Shown piece after piece: positions 7,522 to 14,988 of a stretch of DNA of 37,822 bases (positions are counted from its first letter, which is position 1; each line of letters begins with the position of its first letter). The position numbers were made by a program, and so were the translations under genes. The notes under the pieces are model-generated. The model was given only the letters and a program-made list of their open reading frames with translations, did not search any database and had not been told where the DNA came from. Location: NCBI GenBank assembly GCA_964426135.1, contig CAYRPN010000052.1, forward strand, positions 1 to 37,822, written 5' to 3'. The stretch comes from CAYRPN01 sp964426135. GTDB taxonomy: Bacteria > Planctomycetota > Phycisphaerae > Phycisphaerales > Phycisphaeraceae.

Positions 7522-8712
7522 TCAACGCTGGAATCGCACCAGATCCACGGCCGCTTCCTCCACCGCGATCGTCGCCACCCTGTCGGCAAGTTTCAGTTCG
7601 GTCCACTTGCCGGTCTTGCGGTCGAATAGCTCCGCGGCTTTCACGCCGCCGGTGATCGTCAGCTTCACCGTCTGCGGCTCGTAGGGATTGTGCGTGGCGA
7701 AGACGAGCACGTCGCGTTTCTCCGCGTCGGTGAACTGCCCGACGAGGACTTCGCCTTCGGTGATCTGGAACCAGTGGTCGGCCGGCACCGCCGCCAGCCC
7801 GGCGGGCACGGCGGGCGGCTTGCCGGTGGGGTCGTTCTTTTCGGTCCTGGTGATCGTGCCGGAGTACACCGCCGATGGCGCGCCGATCTTCATCACCTCC
7901 GCGCCGGCGGAGGCGAGTTTGGCGTTGACCTTTTTCAAATCCTCGCCCAGTTCGTCGAGCTTCCACGTCTTGCCGTCGATGATTCCGCCGCTGTAGTGGT
8001 AGATGTACCCCTTGAGCCCGAAGGGGATCGAGGTCGCGTAGGTGTAGCCGACGCGATTGGCGTTGCCCTTGCCGACGATGCCGCTGACTGCGTCGTCGTA
8101 GCGGAGGAAAGGCAGGTTCCGATCCCTGGCGCGGTTGAAGGCCTTGCCGAGGTAGCCGAAGTGGCCGCCGCGCTTCCAGTGGAAGTCGTAGTAGCCGAAG
8201 ATGTCATCGCCTTCGACGCCGCTGATGCCGGACATCGTCTTGGTGCCGACGTAGACCGGATGCGTGGGGTCCCACTCGTGGACGTTCTTCACATCGCGGC
8301 TGCGGCCGGCGACCATCTGGCCCTTCACAATGTTGTCGCTCCAGGCGTGGTAGGCGTAGACCGAGTCGTGTCCGCGCAGGCTTTCGCAGAGCTTCTTCGC
8401 GCCTTCCACGTTCTTGTAGACGTGATGCGGCTCGGTCAGCAGATCGACGAAGAGCTTCATGCCGTGCTTCTTGCACAGTTCCAGCCGCCACGGCTCGTAC
8501 TGCCCGAGCACGACGTTGAAGTGGGCTTCCTTCAGGGAAACGAGCATTTTCTCATAGGATTCGGCATCCTTGGGCAGATGATCGCCGGCATAGCCCATGT
8601 TGAAGACGATCGCGAAGTCCTTCGGCTTTCGCTGGGCCGCGTCATCGGCAACCGCCGGCAATACCATCGCCAGAATCAATGCCCCGGTGATCCGCGCATC
8701 GAAAAGAGTCAT
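7522..8712 (-). CDS. Exported TIM-barrel-like protein, glycoside-hydrolase-like
   Basis: A 396-residue protein with an N-terminal signal peptide (hydrophobic ITGALILAMVLPAVA followed by DDAAQ). The middle reads like a (beta/alpha)8 barrel: FNVVLGQYEPWRLELCKKHG then MKLFVDLLTEPHH, YAYHAWSDN, HPVYVG, DIFGYYDFHW and a last strand near YATSIPFGLKGYIYHYSG. The final 120 residues look like a beta-sandwich (LVFATHNPYEPQTVKLTITG). This arrangement is common in secreted planctomycete glycosidase-like proteins. I cannot name a family or point to a catalytic acid pair with confidence. AAGGAG lies a few bases before the ATG, which supports the start. Its 3' end abuts the accC fragment. Confidence 0.7.
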   Translation of the reverse strand: MTLFDARITGALILAMVLPAVADDAAQRKPKDFAIVFNMGYAGDHLPKDAESYEKMLVSLKEAHFNVVLGQYEPWRLELCKKHGMKLFVDLLTEPHHVYKNVEGAKKLCESLRGHDSVYAYHAWSDNIVKGQMVAGRSRDVKNVHEWDPTHPVYVGTKTMSGISGVEGDDIFGYYDFHWKRGGHFGYLGKAFNRARDRNLPFLRYDDAVSGIVGKGNANRVGYTYATSIPFGLKGYIYHYSGGIIDGKTWKLDELGEDLKKVNAKLASAGAEVMKIGAPSAVYSGTITRTEKNDPTGKPPAVPAGLAAVPADHWFQITEGEVLVGQFTDAEKRDVLVFATHNPYEPQTVKLTITGGVKAAELFDRKTGKWTELKLADRVATIAVEEAAVDLVRFQR

Positions 8713-8899
8713 GGGACGCTCCTTGCATGAAAGGGGAAACCTGCAGCATATTGGCGCGCGACGGATGCGCGGTTAGCCAGCGATTCGCGACAAGGGTTGG
8801 AATTCGATGTCGAGATACAGCGGAAGCGTCGTGGCGCGGCACGCGGGACGACACCGGCATCCGCATCGTCGCCAATTCTCGCGGGTTGGACGCTGTTCG

Positions 8900-9245
8900 T
8901 ATGAACCACAAGGGGCACAAAGACGCGAAGGACTCGAAGAAAGCGCACAAATGGCCATGAGAATCGAACATTCTCTTCTCTTCTCTTCTCTTGGTCGTGT
9001 CCTTGTGTACCTTTGTGTTATTTGTGGTCCAAGCGATCCGCCGCGTGCATGCGAGATTTGGAAAGCCCTGGGGGAAGGCAAGCAGGGCTTTTCAATTCTC
9101 CAATCCTGGAGAGGTTGCGGATCACCGGGTTCAACACAAAGGACACGAAGTCACGAAGAACACGAAGAATGACTTGGAGAATCAAGCGCATTCAAGTTCC
9201 TTTTCGTGTCCTTCGTGTCTTCGTGTCCTTTGTGATTTCTGGAGT
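8900..9245. repeat. ACACGAAG-type short repeats in two inverted pairs
   Basis: The gap of about 680 bases between divergent genes holds no convincing gene. It has two hairpin-like elements built from 8-9 bp units: CACAAGG, CACAAAG and GCGAAGG units near 8905-8945 face complementary units near 8993-9030, and CACGAAG units at 9135-9170 face CGTGTCC and CGTGTCTT units at 9205-9235. A TCTTC/TCTCT run at 8972-8992 is also present. A half copy (GCACGAAGGTCACGAAGAG) recurs near 33188. Confidence 0.8.
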
Positions 9246-9395
9246 CGCACCCAGTTTCGCGAGAACTGAAAAGCCCTGAAGGCAAGTGGGGGGGGCGGTG
9301 AATCGTCGCAAGACGGTGCTATGATGAGATGATCCGTTCGGCTCAGCCAAGGTTCGTTTGATGGAGGTATTGAAGAGTCCCACTGGAGACATCCC

Positions 9396-9668
9396 ATGAC
9401 GCTGACGCTCAACCCGGAACACCAGAAGATCGTCGAAAGCATGATGCGGAGCGGCCATTTCCGTTCCGCTGAGGAAGTCGTCGCGCAGGCGTTGGCGCTG
9501 CTCAGTGAACGCGAAGCGGAGGAGAATGAAAAGCTCGAATGGCTGCGGCGCGAGGTGATGAAGGGCGTGGAGCAGGCGGATCGAGGCGAATGCACGCCGT
9601 GGGATGTGAATCAATTTCGGGCCCGCGTTCACGCAGAGTATGAGCAGCGCCACGGGAGAAAGCCATGA
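9396..9668 (+). CDS. ParD-like type II antitoxin (module 2)
   Basis: A 90-residue ribbon-helix-helix antitoxin. The start MTLTLNPEHQKIVESMMRSG and following HFRSAEEVVAQALALL match the ParD DNA-binding fold; an acidic linker and the ECTPWDVNQFRARV tail would bind the toxin. GGAGA lies 7 bases before the ATG. It shares its 4-base end (ATGA) with the toxin gene, giving tight coupling. The layout and residues parallel module 1 at 6250, including a D/C-x-x-x-W-D near the C-terminus, so the two modules are paralogues that have diverged well past recent duplication. Confidence 0.9.
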   Translation: MTLTLNPEHQKIVESMMRSGHFRSAEEVVAQALALLSEREAEENEKLEWLRREVMKGVEQADRGECTPWDVNQFRARVHAEYEQRHGRKP

Positions 9669-9961
9669 GGGTTCCCGTTGAGAAATCGGCGCTGGCGGAA
9701 GATGACCTTGCTGAAATCTGGCATTACATCGCGATGGACAACACTGCCGCTGCGGAAGCATGGCTCGTCGAAATAGACGAGAAAATCAGTTCGCTTTCGG
9801 ACAATCCCCGAGCTGGTCGGCCACGCGATGATCTGCTGGCCGGCCTGCGAAGTTTTCCGATGGGCAACTACCTTGTTTTCTACCGAATTCACCGCAATCA
9901 CGTTGAAGTGATGCGTGTCATTCACGGTGCACGCAATCTAGACCGCGTCTTTAGGCGTTAA
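9665..9961 (+). CDS. ParE-like toxin (module 2)
   Basis: A 98-residue ParE/RelE-type toxin paralogous to that at 6518: both share EIWHYIA, an NPRAGRPRDD or SPRIGRQRPE segment, a SFPMGNYLVFYR or SYPVGNYVVIYR strand and the ending RVIHGARNLDRVF or RVVHGARDLRRVF. ParE members inhibit gyrase; the target here is inferred only from family. The gene is intact. Thirteen bases after its stop lies the end of a convergent small gene on the other strand, mirroring the module 1 arrangement. Confidence 0.9.
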   Translation: MRVPVEKSALAEDDLAEIWHYIAMDNTAAAEAWLVEIDEKISSLSDNPRAGRPRDDLLAGLRSFPMGNYLVFYRIHRNHVEVMRVIHGARNLDRVFRR

Positions 9962-9974
9962 GAAACCCGTGACC

Positions 9975-10325
9975 TCATCTTTGTGTCAGGAATTCGATCG
10001 CCCCGGCCATCGCGGATTTGATCTTCTCGCTCGTCGCGATTACTTCAGTGAGCAGCCGTTCGCTGCTGCCCGTCCTGACAACATACTCATCTGCGGTGGC
10101 CTCGAAACTAAACCACTTCTCGGGCAAGGATGTCTCAATGCCGTCCCTGCCGTCGTCTAAAACGACGTTGACGCTGACGTACATGGAAACGGTGTACTTG
10201 AACTTCTGAGGCTGTAGAAGATCGCGCAGGTCGTTCAACAACGCGACCAAGCGTTGCTGCGTTTGCGAAACCCTTGGGCATTCAAGGATCCAATCGATCA
10301 CACCATCGATGGTTCTTGGCGCCAT
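9975..10325 (-). CDS. Small protein of unknown function downstream of accC
   Basis: I do not recognise this 116-residue protein. It has a helical N-terminal half (VIDWILECPRVSQTQQRLVALLNDLRDLL), a strand-rich middle (KYTVSMYVSVNVVLDDG) and a helical end with no membrane segment. The ATG is 18 bases after the accC stop with AAGGA immediately upstream, so it could be read from the accC transcript. It bears no visible resemblance to the 142-residue gene at 6872, although both occupy the same place: downstream of an accC end and convergent with a ParDE module. Its codon use looks less GC-biased than accC. Reality as a gene is likely, function unknown. Confidence 0.6.
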   Translation of the reverse strand: MAPRTIDGVIDWILECPRVSQTQQRLVALLNDLRDLLQPQKFKYTVSMYVSVNVVLDDGRDGIETSLPEKWFSFEATADEYVVRTGSSERLLTEVIATSEKIKSAMAGAIEFLTQR

Positions 10326-10343
10326 ATCCTTGTCGCCTTCCCC

Positions 10344-11693
10344 TCACTTCTGCTCCAGCAACCGTTCCACGAAATGAATATCCGTATCGTTCTTGAGGAA
10401 GTTGCCGTGCTTCATCAGGCGCTGGTGCAGCGGGATGGTCGTCTTGATCGGATCGACGCGCATCTCGGCCAGCGCGGTGCGCATGACCGCGATGGCGGCG
10501 TCGCGGTTCTCGGCGAAGGTGATCACCTTGGCGATCATCGAGTCGTAATTCGGCGGCACGCGGTAGCCGGAGTAGCAGTGCGTGTCCACGCGCACGCCTC
10601 GGCCGCCGGGCGGGTCGAACTGGGCGATGACGCCCGGTGAAGGGGCGAAGCTGCGGGCGGGGTCTTCCGCGTTGATTCGGCATTCGAGCGCGTGGCCGTG
10701 GCGCTTCACCTGCTTCTGCGTGAAGCCGAGCTTTTCGCCGGCGGCGACGCGAATCTGCGTCTTCACGATGTCGATGCCGGTGATCATCTCCGTCACCGGG
10801 TGCTCCACCTGCACGCGGGTGTTCACTTCCATCAGGAAGAACTTCTTCGTGACCGCGTCCATGAGGAACTCGACGGTGCCGGCCGAGTAATACTTCGCCG
10901 CTTTGCAGAGCCTGACCGCGGCCTCGCACAGTTCCTCGCGCTGTTTTTCATCGATGACGGGGCAGGGCGCTTCCTCGATGAGCTTCTGGTGGCGGCGCTG
11001 CATGGTGCAGTCGCGTTCGAAGAGGTGGCAGATGTTGCCGTGGGTATCGCCGATGATCTGGACTTCGACGTGCCTTGCCTTCTCGATGAATTTCTCGATG
11101 TAGACGGTGGCATCGCCGAAGCCCGCCTCCGCTTCCGCCATGGCTTGCTTGAGGCCGGTGCGCAGGGCGATGTCGTTGTGGGCGACGCGCATGCCTCTGC
11201 CGCCGCCGCCGGCCGCGGCTTTGACGATGACGGGGTAGCCGATGTCCCGCGCGGTTTTCACCGCCTGGTCTTCATCGGTGATTTTGCCCTTGCTGCCGGG
11301 GGCGGTGGGCACTTTGTTCTTGATGGCGATCTGCTTGCAGGAGACCTTGTTGCCGAGCATGCCCATGGACTCGACGCTGGGGCCGATGAACTGAATGTTG
11401 CAGGATCGGCAGACCTCGGCGAAGTGGGCGTTCTCGGCGAGGAATCCGTAGCCGGGATGAATGGCGTCGACGTCGGCGACCTCGGCGGCGGAGATGAGTC
11501 GCGGGATGTTCAGGTACGAATCGGCGGCGGGCGGGGAGCCGATGCAGATCGCCTGATCCGCCACGCGCACGTGGGCGGAGTCCCGGTCGGCGGTGGAATA
11601 GACCGCCACCGTCTCGACGCCCAGTTCCCGGGCGGCTCGAATGATGCGGAGGGCGATTTCGCCGCGGTTCGCGATGAGGATGCGGGAGAACAT
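10344..11693 (-). CDS. accC: Biotin carboxylase subunit of acetyl-CoA carboxylase
   Basis: Carboxylates the biotin carried by AccB using ATP and bicarbonate, the first half-reaction of malonyl-CoA synthesis. The 449 residues match family length. MFSRILIANRGEIALRIIRA opens the biotin-carboxylase N domain; the ATP-grasp glycine loop AAAGGGGRGMRV, FERDCTMQRRHQKLIEEAP, and MEVNTRVQVEHPVTEMITG follow in the expected order, and the C domain ends with ERLLEQK. It follows accB on the same strand. The A of its ATG is the last base (in mRNA sense) of a ten-unit heptad array, so no Shine-Dalgarno sequence exists and the start codon would abut an intercistronic hairpin. A degraded copy of its last 60 codons lies at 7323-7515. 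Confidence 0.97.
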   Translation of the reverse strand: MFSRILIANRGEIALRIIRAARELGVETVAVYSTADRDSAHVRVADQAICIGSPPAADSYLNIPRLISAAEVADVDAIHPGYGFLAENAHFAEVCRSCNIQFIGPSVESMGMLGNKVSCKQIAIKNKVPTAPGSKGKITDEDQAVKTARDIGYPVIVKAAAGGGGRGMRVAHNDIALRTGLKQAMAEAEAGFGDATVYIEKFIEKARHVEVQIIGDTHGNICHLFERDCTMQRRHQKLIEEAPCPVIDEKQREELCEAAVRLCKAAKYYSAGTVEFLMDAVTKKFFLMEVNTRVQVEHPVTEMITGIDIVKTQIRVAAGEKLGFTQKQVKRHGHALECRINAEDPARSFAPSPGVIAQFDPPGGRGVRVDTHCYSGYRVPPNYDSMIAKVITFAENRDAAIAVMRTALAEMRVDPIKTTIPLHQRLMKHGNFLKNDTDIHFVERLLEQK

Positions 11694-11851
11694 AGGGTGT
11701 AGGGTTTAGGGTGTAGGGTTTAGGGTTTAGGGTGTAGGGTGTAGGGTGTAGGGTTTAGGGTAAGGGAACGAAACAATGTGCAGGTCATGGGATGACAAGT
11801 GCAGATCGTTCGGTTCCGAACCCTACACCCTACACCCTAAACCCTAAACCC
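11693..11851. repeat. Heptad tandem array in inverted arms (TAGGGTT/TAGGGTG units)
   Basis: Ten perfect-phase 7-bp units (TAGGGTG or TAGGGTT; the last is TAGGGTA) run through 11693-11762. After a 57-base spacer, four complete and one partial complementary units (ACCCTAC, ACCCTAA) fill 11820-11851. The element occupies nearly the whole gap between the accB stop and the accC start, and its first base is the complement of the A of the accC ATG. The units resemble plant-type telomere repeats by chance; the context is an operon. Confidence 0.93.
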
Positions 11852-11859
11852 TTTTCTTC

Positions 11860-12345
11860 TCACCCCGGCTTCACCTTGAACAGCGGCTGGCCGAACTCCA
11901 CGGGTTGGCCGGTGGAGACGAGGATGGAGTGGATGGTGCCGGTGACTTCCGCTTTGATCTCGTTGAAGACCTTCATGGCTTCGACGATGCAGACGACCGA
12001 CTCGGGGCTGATGCGGTCGCCCACCTGCACGAAGGGGGCGGCGTCGGGGCTCGACGCGGTGTAGAACGTGCCGACCATCGGACTGGTGACCGTGAGCAGG
12101 CCATCGTCCTTGGGCGCTGCGGCGGGGGCGGGCGCGGGGCCGGGGGCGGCAGGATGCGAAGACGCAAGCGCCGGGCCGGGGGCGTGGGCGTAGTTCGGCT
12201 GCGGCGGGGCGGCGATGTACTGCACGGGGTCGCCGCCGCGCTTGAGCTTGACGTGCTCGCCTTTGGGGTCTTGCAGGTCGACCTCGGTCAGCCCGTTGTC
12301 CACCATCAGCTTGATGAGCGATTTGAGTTGTTTCAGGTCGATCAT
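11860..12345 (-). CDS. accB: Biotin carboxyl carrier protein of acetyl-CoA carboxylase
   Basis: Carries the carboxyl group on biotin between AccC and the carboxyltransferase. It has 161 residues: an N-terminal helical docking region (MIDLKQLKSLIKLMVDNG), an Ala/Pro-rich flexible linker at about 46-80, and a biotinyl domain at about 84-160 with EAMKVFNE and the biotin-accepting Lys125. All family features are present. It lies between pepP and accC on the same strand, the classical pepP-efp-accB-accC order but with no efp gene between. A heptad hairpin separates it from pepP and another separates it from accC, so translation of each cistron may be tuned separately. Confidence 0.96.
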   Translation of the reverse strand: MIDLKQLKSLIKLMVDNGLTEVDLQDPKGEHVKLKRGGDPVQYIAAPPQPNYAHAPGPALASSHPAAPGPAPAPAAAPKDDGLLTVTSPMVGTFYTASSPDAAPFVQVGDRISPESVVCIVEAMKVFNEIKAEVTGTIHSILVSTGQPVEFGQPLFKVKPG

Positions 12346-12358
12346 GGGGAAAGCCTTG

Positions 12359-12446
12359 AGCCGTTAGCCGTTAGCCGTTAGCTCGGAAAGGATGCCACTT
12401 GCGTTGCCTTTTCTGGCTAACAGCTAATGGCTAACGGCTATCGGCT
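12359..12446. repeat. Heptad tandem array in inverted arms (AGCCGTT / GGCTAAC units)
   Basis: Three AGCCGTT units and a degenerate fourth (AGCTCGG) fill 12359-12386; complementary units GGCTAAC, AGCTAAT, GGCTAAC, GGCTATC and GGCT fill 12415-12446. The spacer is 28 bases. The arms fill the gap between the pepP stop and the accB start, 13 bases from the accB ATG. Unit sequence differs from the array at the next junction but the 7-bp period and geometry are the same. Confidence 0.9.
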
Positions 12447-12451
12447 CCTTC

Positions 12452-13576
12452 TCAGATAATCGCGTTTTCCAATCCCTTCGGCAAATCGCACAACATCTCC
12501 CGCCCCGTCTCGGTGATCAGCACATCATCCTCCAGCCGCACGCCGCCGACGCCCGGCAGGTAAATGCCCGGCTCCACCGTCACGATGTGGCCCGGCTTCA
12601 ACTCACCTTCCGACGTGATGCCGATGCGCGGCGACTCGTGAATCTGCAGGCCGATGCCGTGACCCAGTCCGTGCTGGAAATATTTCTCGAAGCCCGCCTT
12701 CTTGATCAGATCCCGCGCAGCCACATCCACATCCTTCAGTAATGCGCCGGGCTTGATCTTCTCGATCGCCGCCTGCTGCGCGTCCTGCACGACCGGGTAA
12801 ATTTCCTTGATCTTCTTGGGCCAGCTTCCTAGCGCCACCGTGCGCGTCATGTCGCTGTGGTAACCATTGACCTTCGCGCCCCAGTCCACGAGCAGGATGC
12901 CGCCCTGCTTCACCTTCGCCAGGCCCGGCCGATAGTGCGGCAAACTTGCGTTGGCGTCGGCGCCGACGATGGACTGGAACGCCGGCCCCTCGGCGCCCAG
13001 CGACATCATCTCGAACTCCAACTTGGCGGTGATTTCCAGTTCCGTCATCCCGGGCTTGATGAAGGCCATGGTGCGCTGGAACGCCTGCTGCTGAATGTCG
13101 ACCGCCTTCTTGATGCTGGCCAGTTCGATCGATTCCTTGACCGCCCGCTGGTTGAGCAGCCCGTCATCGACCGGCACCAGCGTCAGGCCCTTGATCTTCT
13201 CTTCCATCACGCGCTTGGACTGCAGCGTGACGTACTGCTCCTGAATCGCCAGGTAGCGCACGCCCAGCGGCAAGAGCGCCTTGTCCAGCGCTTCGATCAG
13301 CGACGTCTTGGTGTCGCGGATGATCTTCTTCGCCTGCGGCGCGGTCTGGTCGATCTCCTCATCGAAGCGCGAGTCGCTGAGGATGATGACCTTCGCGGCG
13401 CGGGTCGTGACGATCGCCCAGCTATCGTCGCCGACGAAACCGGTGAGGTACCGGATGTCGCGGGCATTGGTCAAAAGCAATGCATCGGCCCGCCAACTGG
13501 GCAGGCGTTTGCGGAGATCGGCAAGGCGTGCGGCATAGTCGGGCTTTTCGGTTCGACGGGAAAGCAGCTTGGACAT
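12452..13576 (-). CDS. pepP: Xaa-Pro aminopeptidase-like M24B metallopeptidase
   Basis: Cytoplasmic two-metal peptidase that removes N-terminal residues preceding proline. The creatinase-like N domain covers about 1-140 (RYLTGFVGDDSWAIVT). The pita-bread catalytic domain shows all five metal ligands in order: the two Asp of LLVDWGAKVNGYHSDMTRT, His of GLGHGIGLQIHESP, Glu of VTVEPGIYLPG and Glu of VRLEDDVLI. I chose the ATG giving MSKLLSRRTEK because family N-termini begin near here. The frame stays open to 13633 with two more possible starts and no clear ribosome-binding site for any. It heads the pepP-accB-accC group and is divergent from the isomerase-like gene, with a roughly 97-base shared promoter region. 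Confidence 0.92.
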   Translation of the reverse strand: MSKLLSRRTEKPDYAARLADLRKRLPSWRADALLLTNARDIRYLTGFVGDDSWAIVTTRAAKVIILSDSRFDEEIDQTAPQAKKIIRDTKTSLIEALDKALLPLGVRYLAIQEQYVTLQSKRVMEEKIKGLTLVPVDDGLLNQRAVKESIELASIKKAVDIQQQAFQRTMAFIKPGMTELEITAKLEFEMMSLGAEGPAFQSIVGADANASLPHYRPGLAKVKQGGILLVDWGAKVNGYHSDMTRTVALGSWPKKIKEIYPVVQDAQQAAIEKIKPGALLKDVDVAARDLIKKAGFEKYFQHGLGHGIGLQIHESPRIGITSEGELKPGHIVTVEPGIYLPGVGGVRLEDDVLITETGREMLCDLPKGLENAII

Positions 13577-13673
13577 AGGGGGCAAAGTATAGCGGAATCG
13601 CTTCCGCATCGTCGCCGAGCGTGGTAACGTCATTAGAGAGCTTCAGAACTCGCCCTTTCACGGAGGTCCCACC

Positions 13674-14726
13674 ATGTCCGATGCGCATCCCTCGCCGTCG
13701 TCGCAGCCCCTGAACCGTCGTGAGCTGCTCGCTTATTCCGCCGCGTTCGGCAGCGCGTTTCTCGCCGGGCAGGGCCTCGCCGCCGCGGAGGACAAACCCG
13801 CGCCAACCGCCACCGCTGCGCCGGGGGCCGGGGCCGGGGGTCGCAAACCCACGAAAAAGTACGACATGAAAAAGTCGATCAACCTGTGGGCCTTGCCGTA
13901 CCCGCAGAAGATGACGCTGAAGGAATGCCTGGAACTGTGCAAGGACGCCGGCTTCGAAGGCGTCGAGCTCAACTACGCGCTGGAAGGCGATCTCTCTCCG
14001 CAGGCCAGCGACAACGACATCAAAGCCATTGCCGCGATGGCGAAGAAAATCGGCATCGCCGTCTCCGGCGTCTGCTCGTTCCTCTTCTGGCCCTACGCCT
14101 TCACGCACAACGATCCGCAGCGCCGCAAGAAGGGCATCGAACTGGGCAAGGAAATGATCAAGGCCGCCCGCCTGCTCGATACCTCCAACCTGCTCTGCGT
14201 GCCCGGCTCCGTCTACGCCCCGTGGATTCCCGATGAGCCGCCGGTCGCCCACGACGTCGCCGACGCCCGCGCCAAGGAAGGCGTCCGCCAGCTCATCCCC
14301 GAAGCGGAGAAGCAAGGCGTCACCATCAACATCGAAAACATCTTCGCCAACGGCTTCCTCCACAGCCCCCAGGAAATCAACGCCTTCGTCGACAGCTTCA
14401 ACAGCGACCGCGTCAAGATCCACTTCGACACCGGCAACATCATGCAGTACCACTTCCCCGAGCACTGGATTCCCATGCTCGGCAAACGCATCGCCAACAC
14501 CCACTTGAAGGAATACAGCAAGAAGGTCCACGAGTTCAACCTCAACGCCTTCCGCCTGCTGCTCGACGGCACCACCAACTGGCCCGCGGTGATGGAGGCC
14601 TTCGACAGCGTGGGCTACCGCGGCTACCTCACCTTCGAATACTTCAACCCCTTCCCCCACTGGCACGAAGCCATCGTCTACCACACCAGCGACGCGCTGG
14701 ATCGGATGCTGGGACGCAAGGCGTGA
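13674..14726 (+). CDS. Tat-exported xylose isomerase-like TIM-barrel protein
   Basis: A 350-residue sugar-phosphate isomerase/epimerase-type (AP endonuclease family 2) protein. The N-terminus has a twin-arginine signal, NRRELLAYSAAFGSAFLAG, followed by AAAED, so it is probably exported folded. The barrel shows metal-site style motifs: EGVELNYALEGDLSP, INIENIFANGF with a Glu ligand, KIHFDTGNIMQY with an Asp ligand, ANTHLKEY with a His ligand, and YLTFEYFNPFPHW near the end. Members act as isomerases or epimerases on keto-sugars; the substrate here is unknown. GGAGG lies 10 bases before the ATG. It is divergent from pepP and is the last normal-GC gene before a low-GC segment. Confidence 0.85.
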   Translation: MSDAHPSPSSQPLNRRELLAYSAAFGSAFLAGQGLAAAEDKPAPTATAAPGAGAGGRKPTKKYDMKKSINLWALPYPQKMTLKECLELCKDAGFEGVELNYALEGDLSPQASDNDIKAIAAMAKKIGIAVSGVCSFLFWPYAFTHNDPQRRKKGIELGKEMIKAARLLDTSNLLCVPGSVYAPWIPDEPPVAHDVADARAKEGVRQLIPEAEKQGVTINIENIFANGFLHSPQEINAFVDSFNSDRVKIHFDTGNIMQYHFPEHWIPMLGKRIANTHLKEYSKKVHEFNLNAFRLLLDGTTNWPAVMEAFDSVGYRGYLTFEYFNPFPHWHEAIVYHTSDALDRMLGRKA

Positions 14727-14988
14727 ATCGGCCGATGGCTCCGAGCTTCGCCCGGGGTGGATCAATATCCATCGGCGATGTTGAGAGTGCCAAATATGTA
14801 TTTATCACTTTCTCTGTTTCGGAAACGAGCAAGGAACTGGACAGTTGCGCACCAGCGTCAACCGGAGCCTGCCGTTCGGCGGCGACACCTGGATCCCTGT
14901 CCCGTTTTCAGTTTTCATTTCTAGTTGCAACGAAGAGGCGATGCATGTAATATGTAATGCCGTATTATAATCGTGGAGGTTTCTTTCA

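Noticed and set aside
10692..11702. Long plus-strand frame antisense to accC
   Set aside because: It is a by-product of high GC and codon bias in accC; it has Asp/Gly/Ala-rich composition, no domain and no start signal.
11693..11851. TAGGGTT units as telomere repeats or eukaryotic contamination
   Set aside because: They lie in an operon between accB and accC, come with an inverted arm, and other loci have the same architecture with unrelated words.
14966..14971. Perfect TATAAT as promoter of the C39-like gene
   Set aside because: Transcription would begin inside the GGAGG ribosome-binding site, and no -35 element lies at the right distance.
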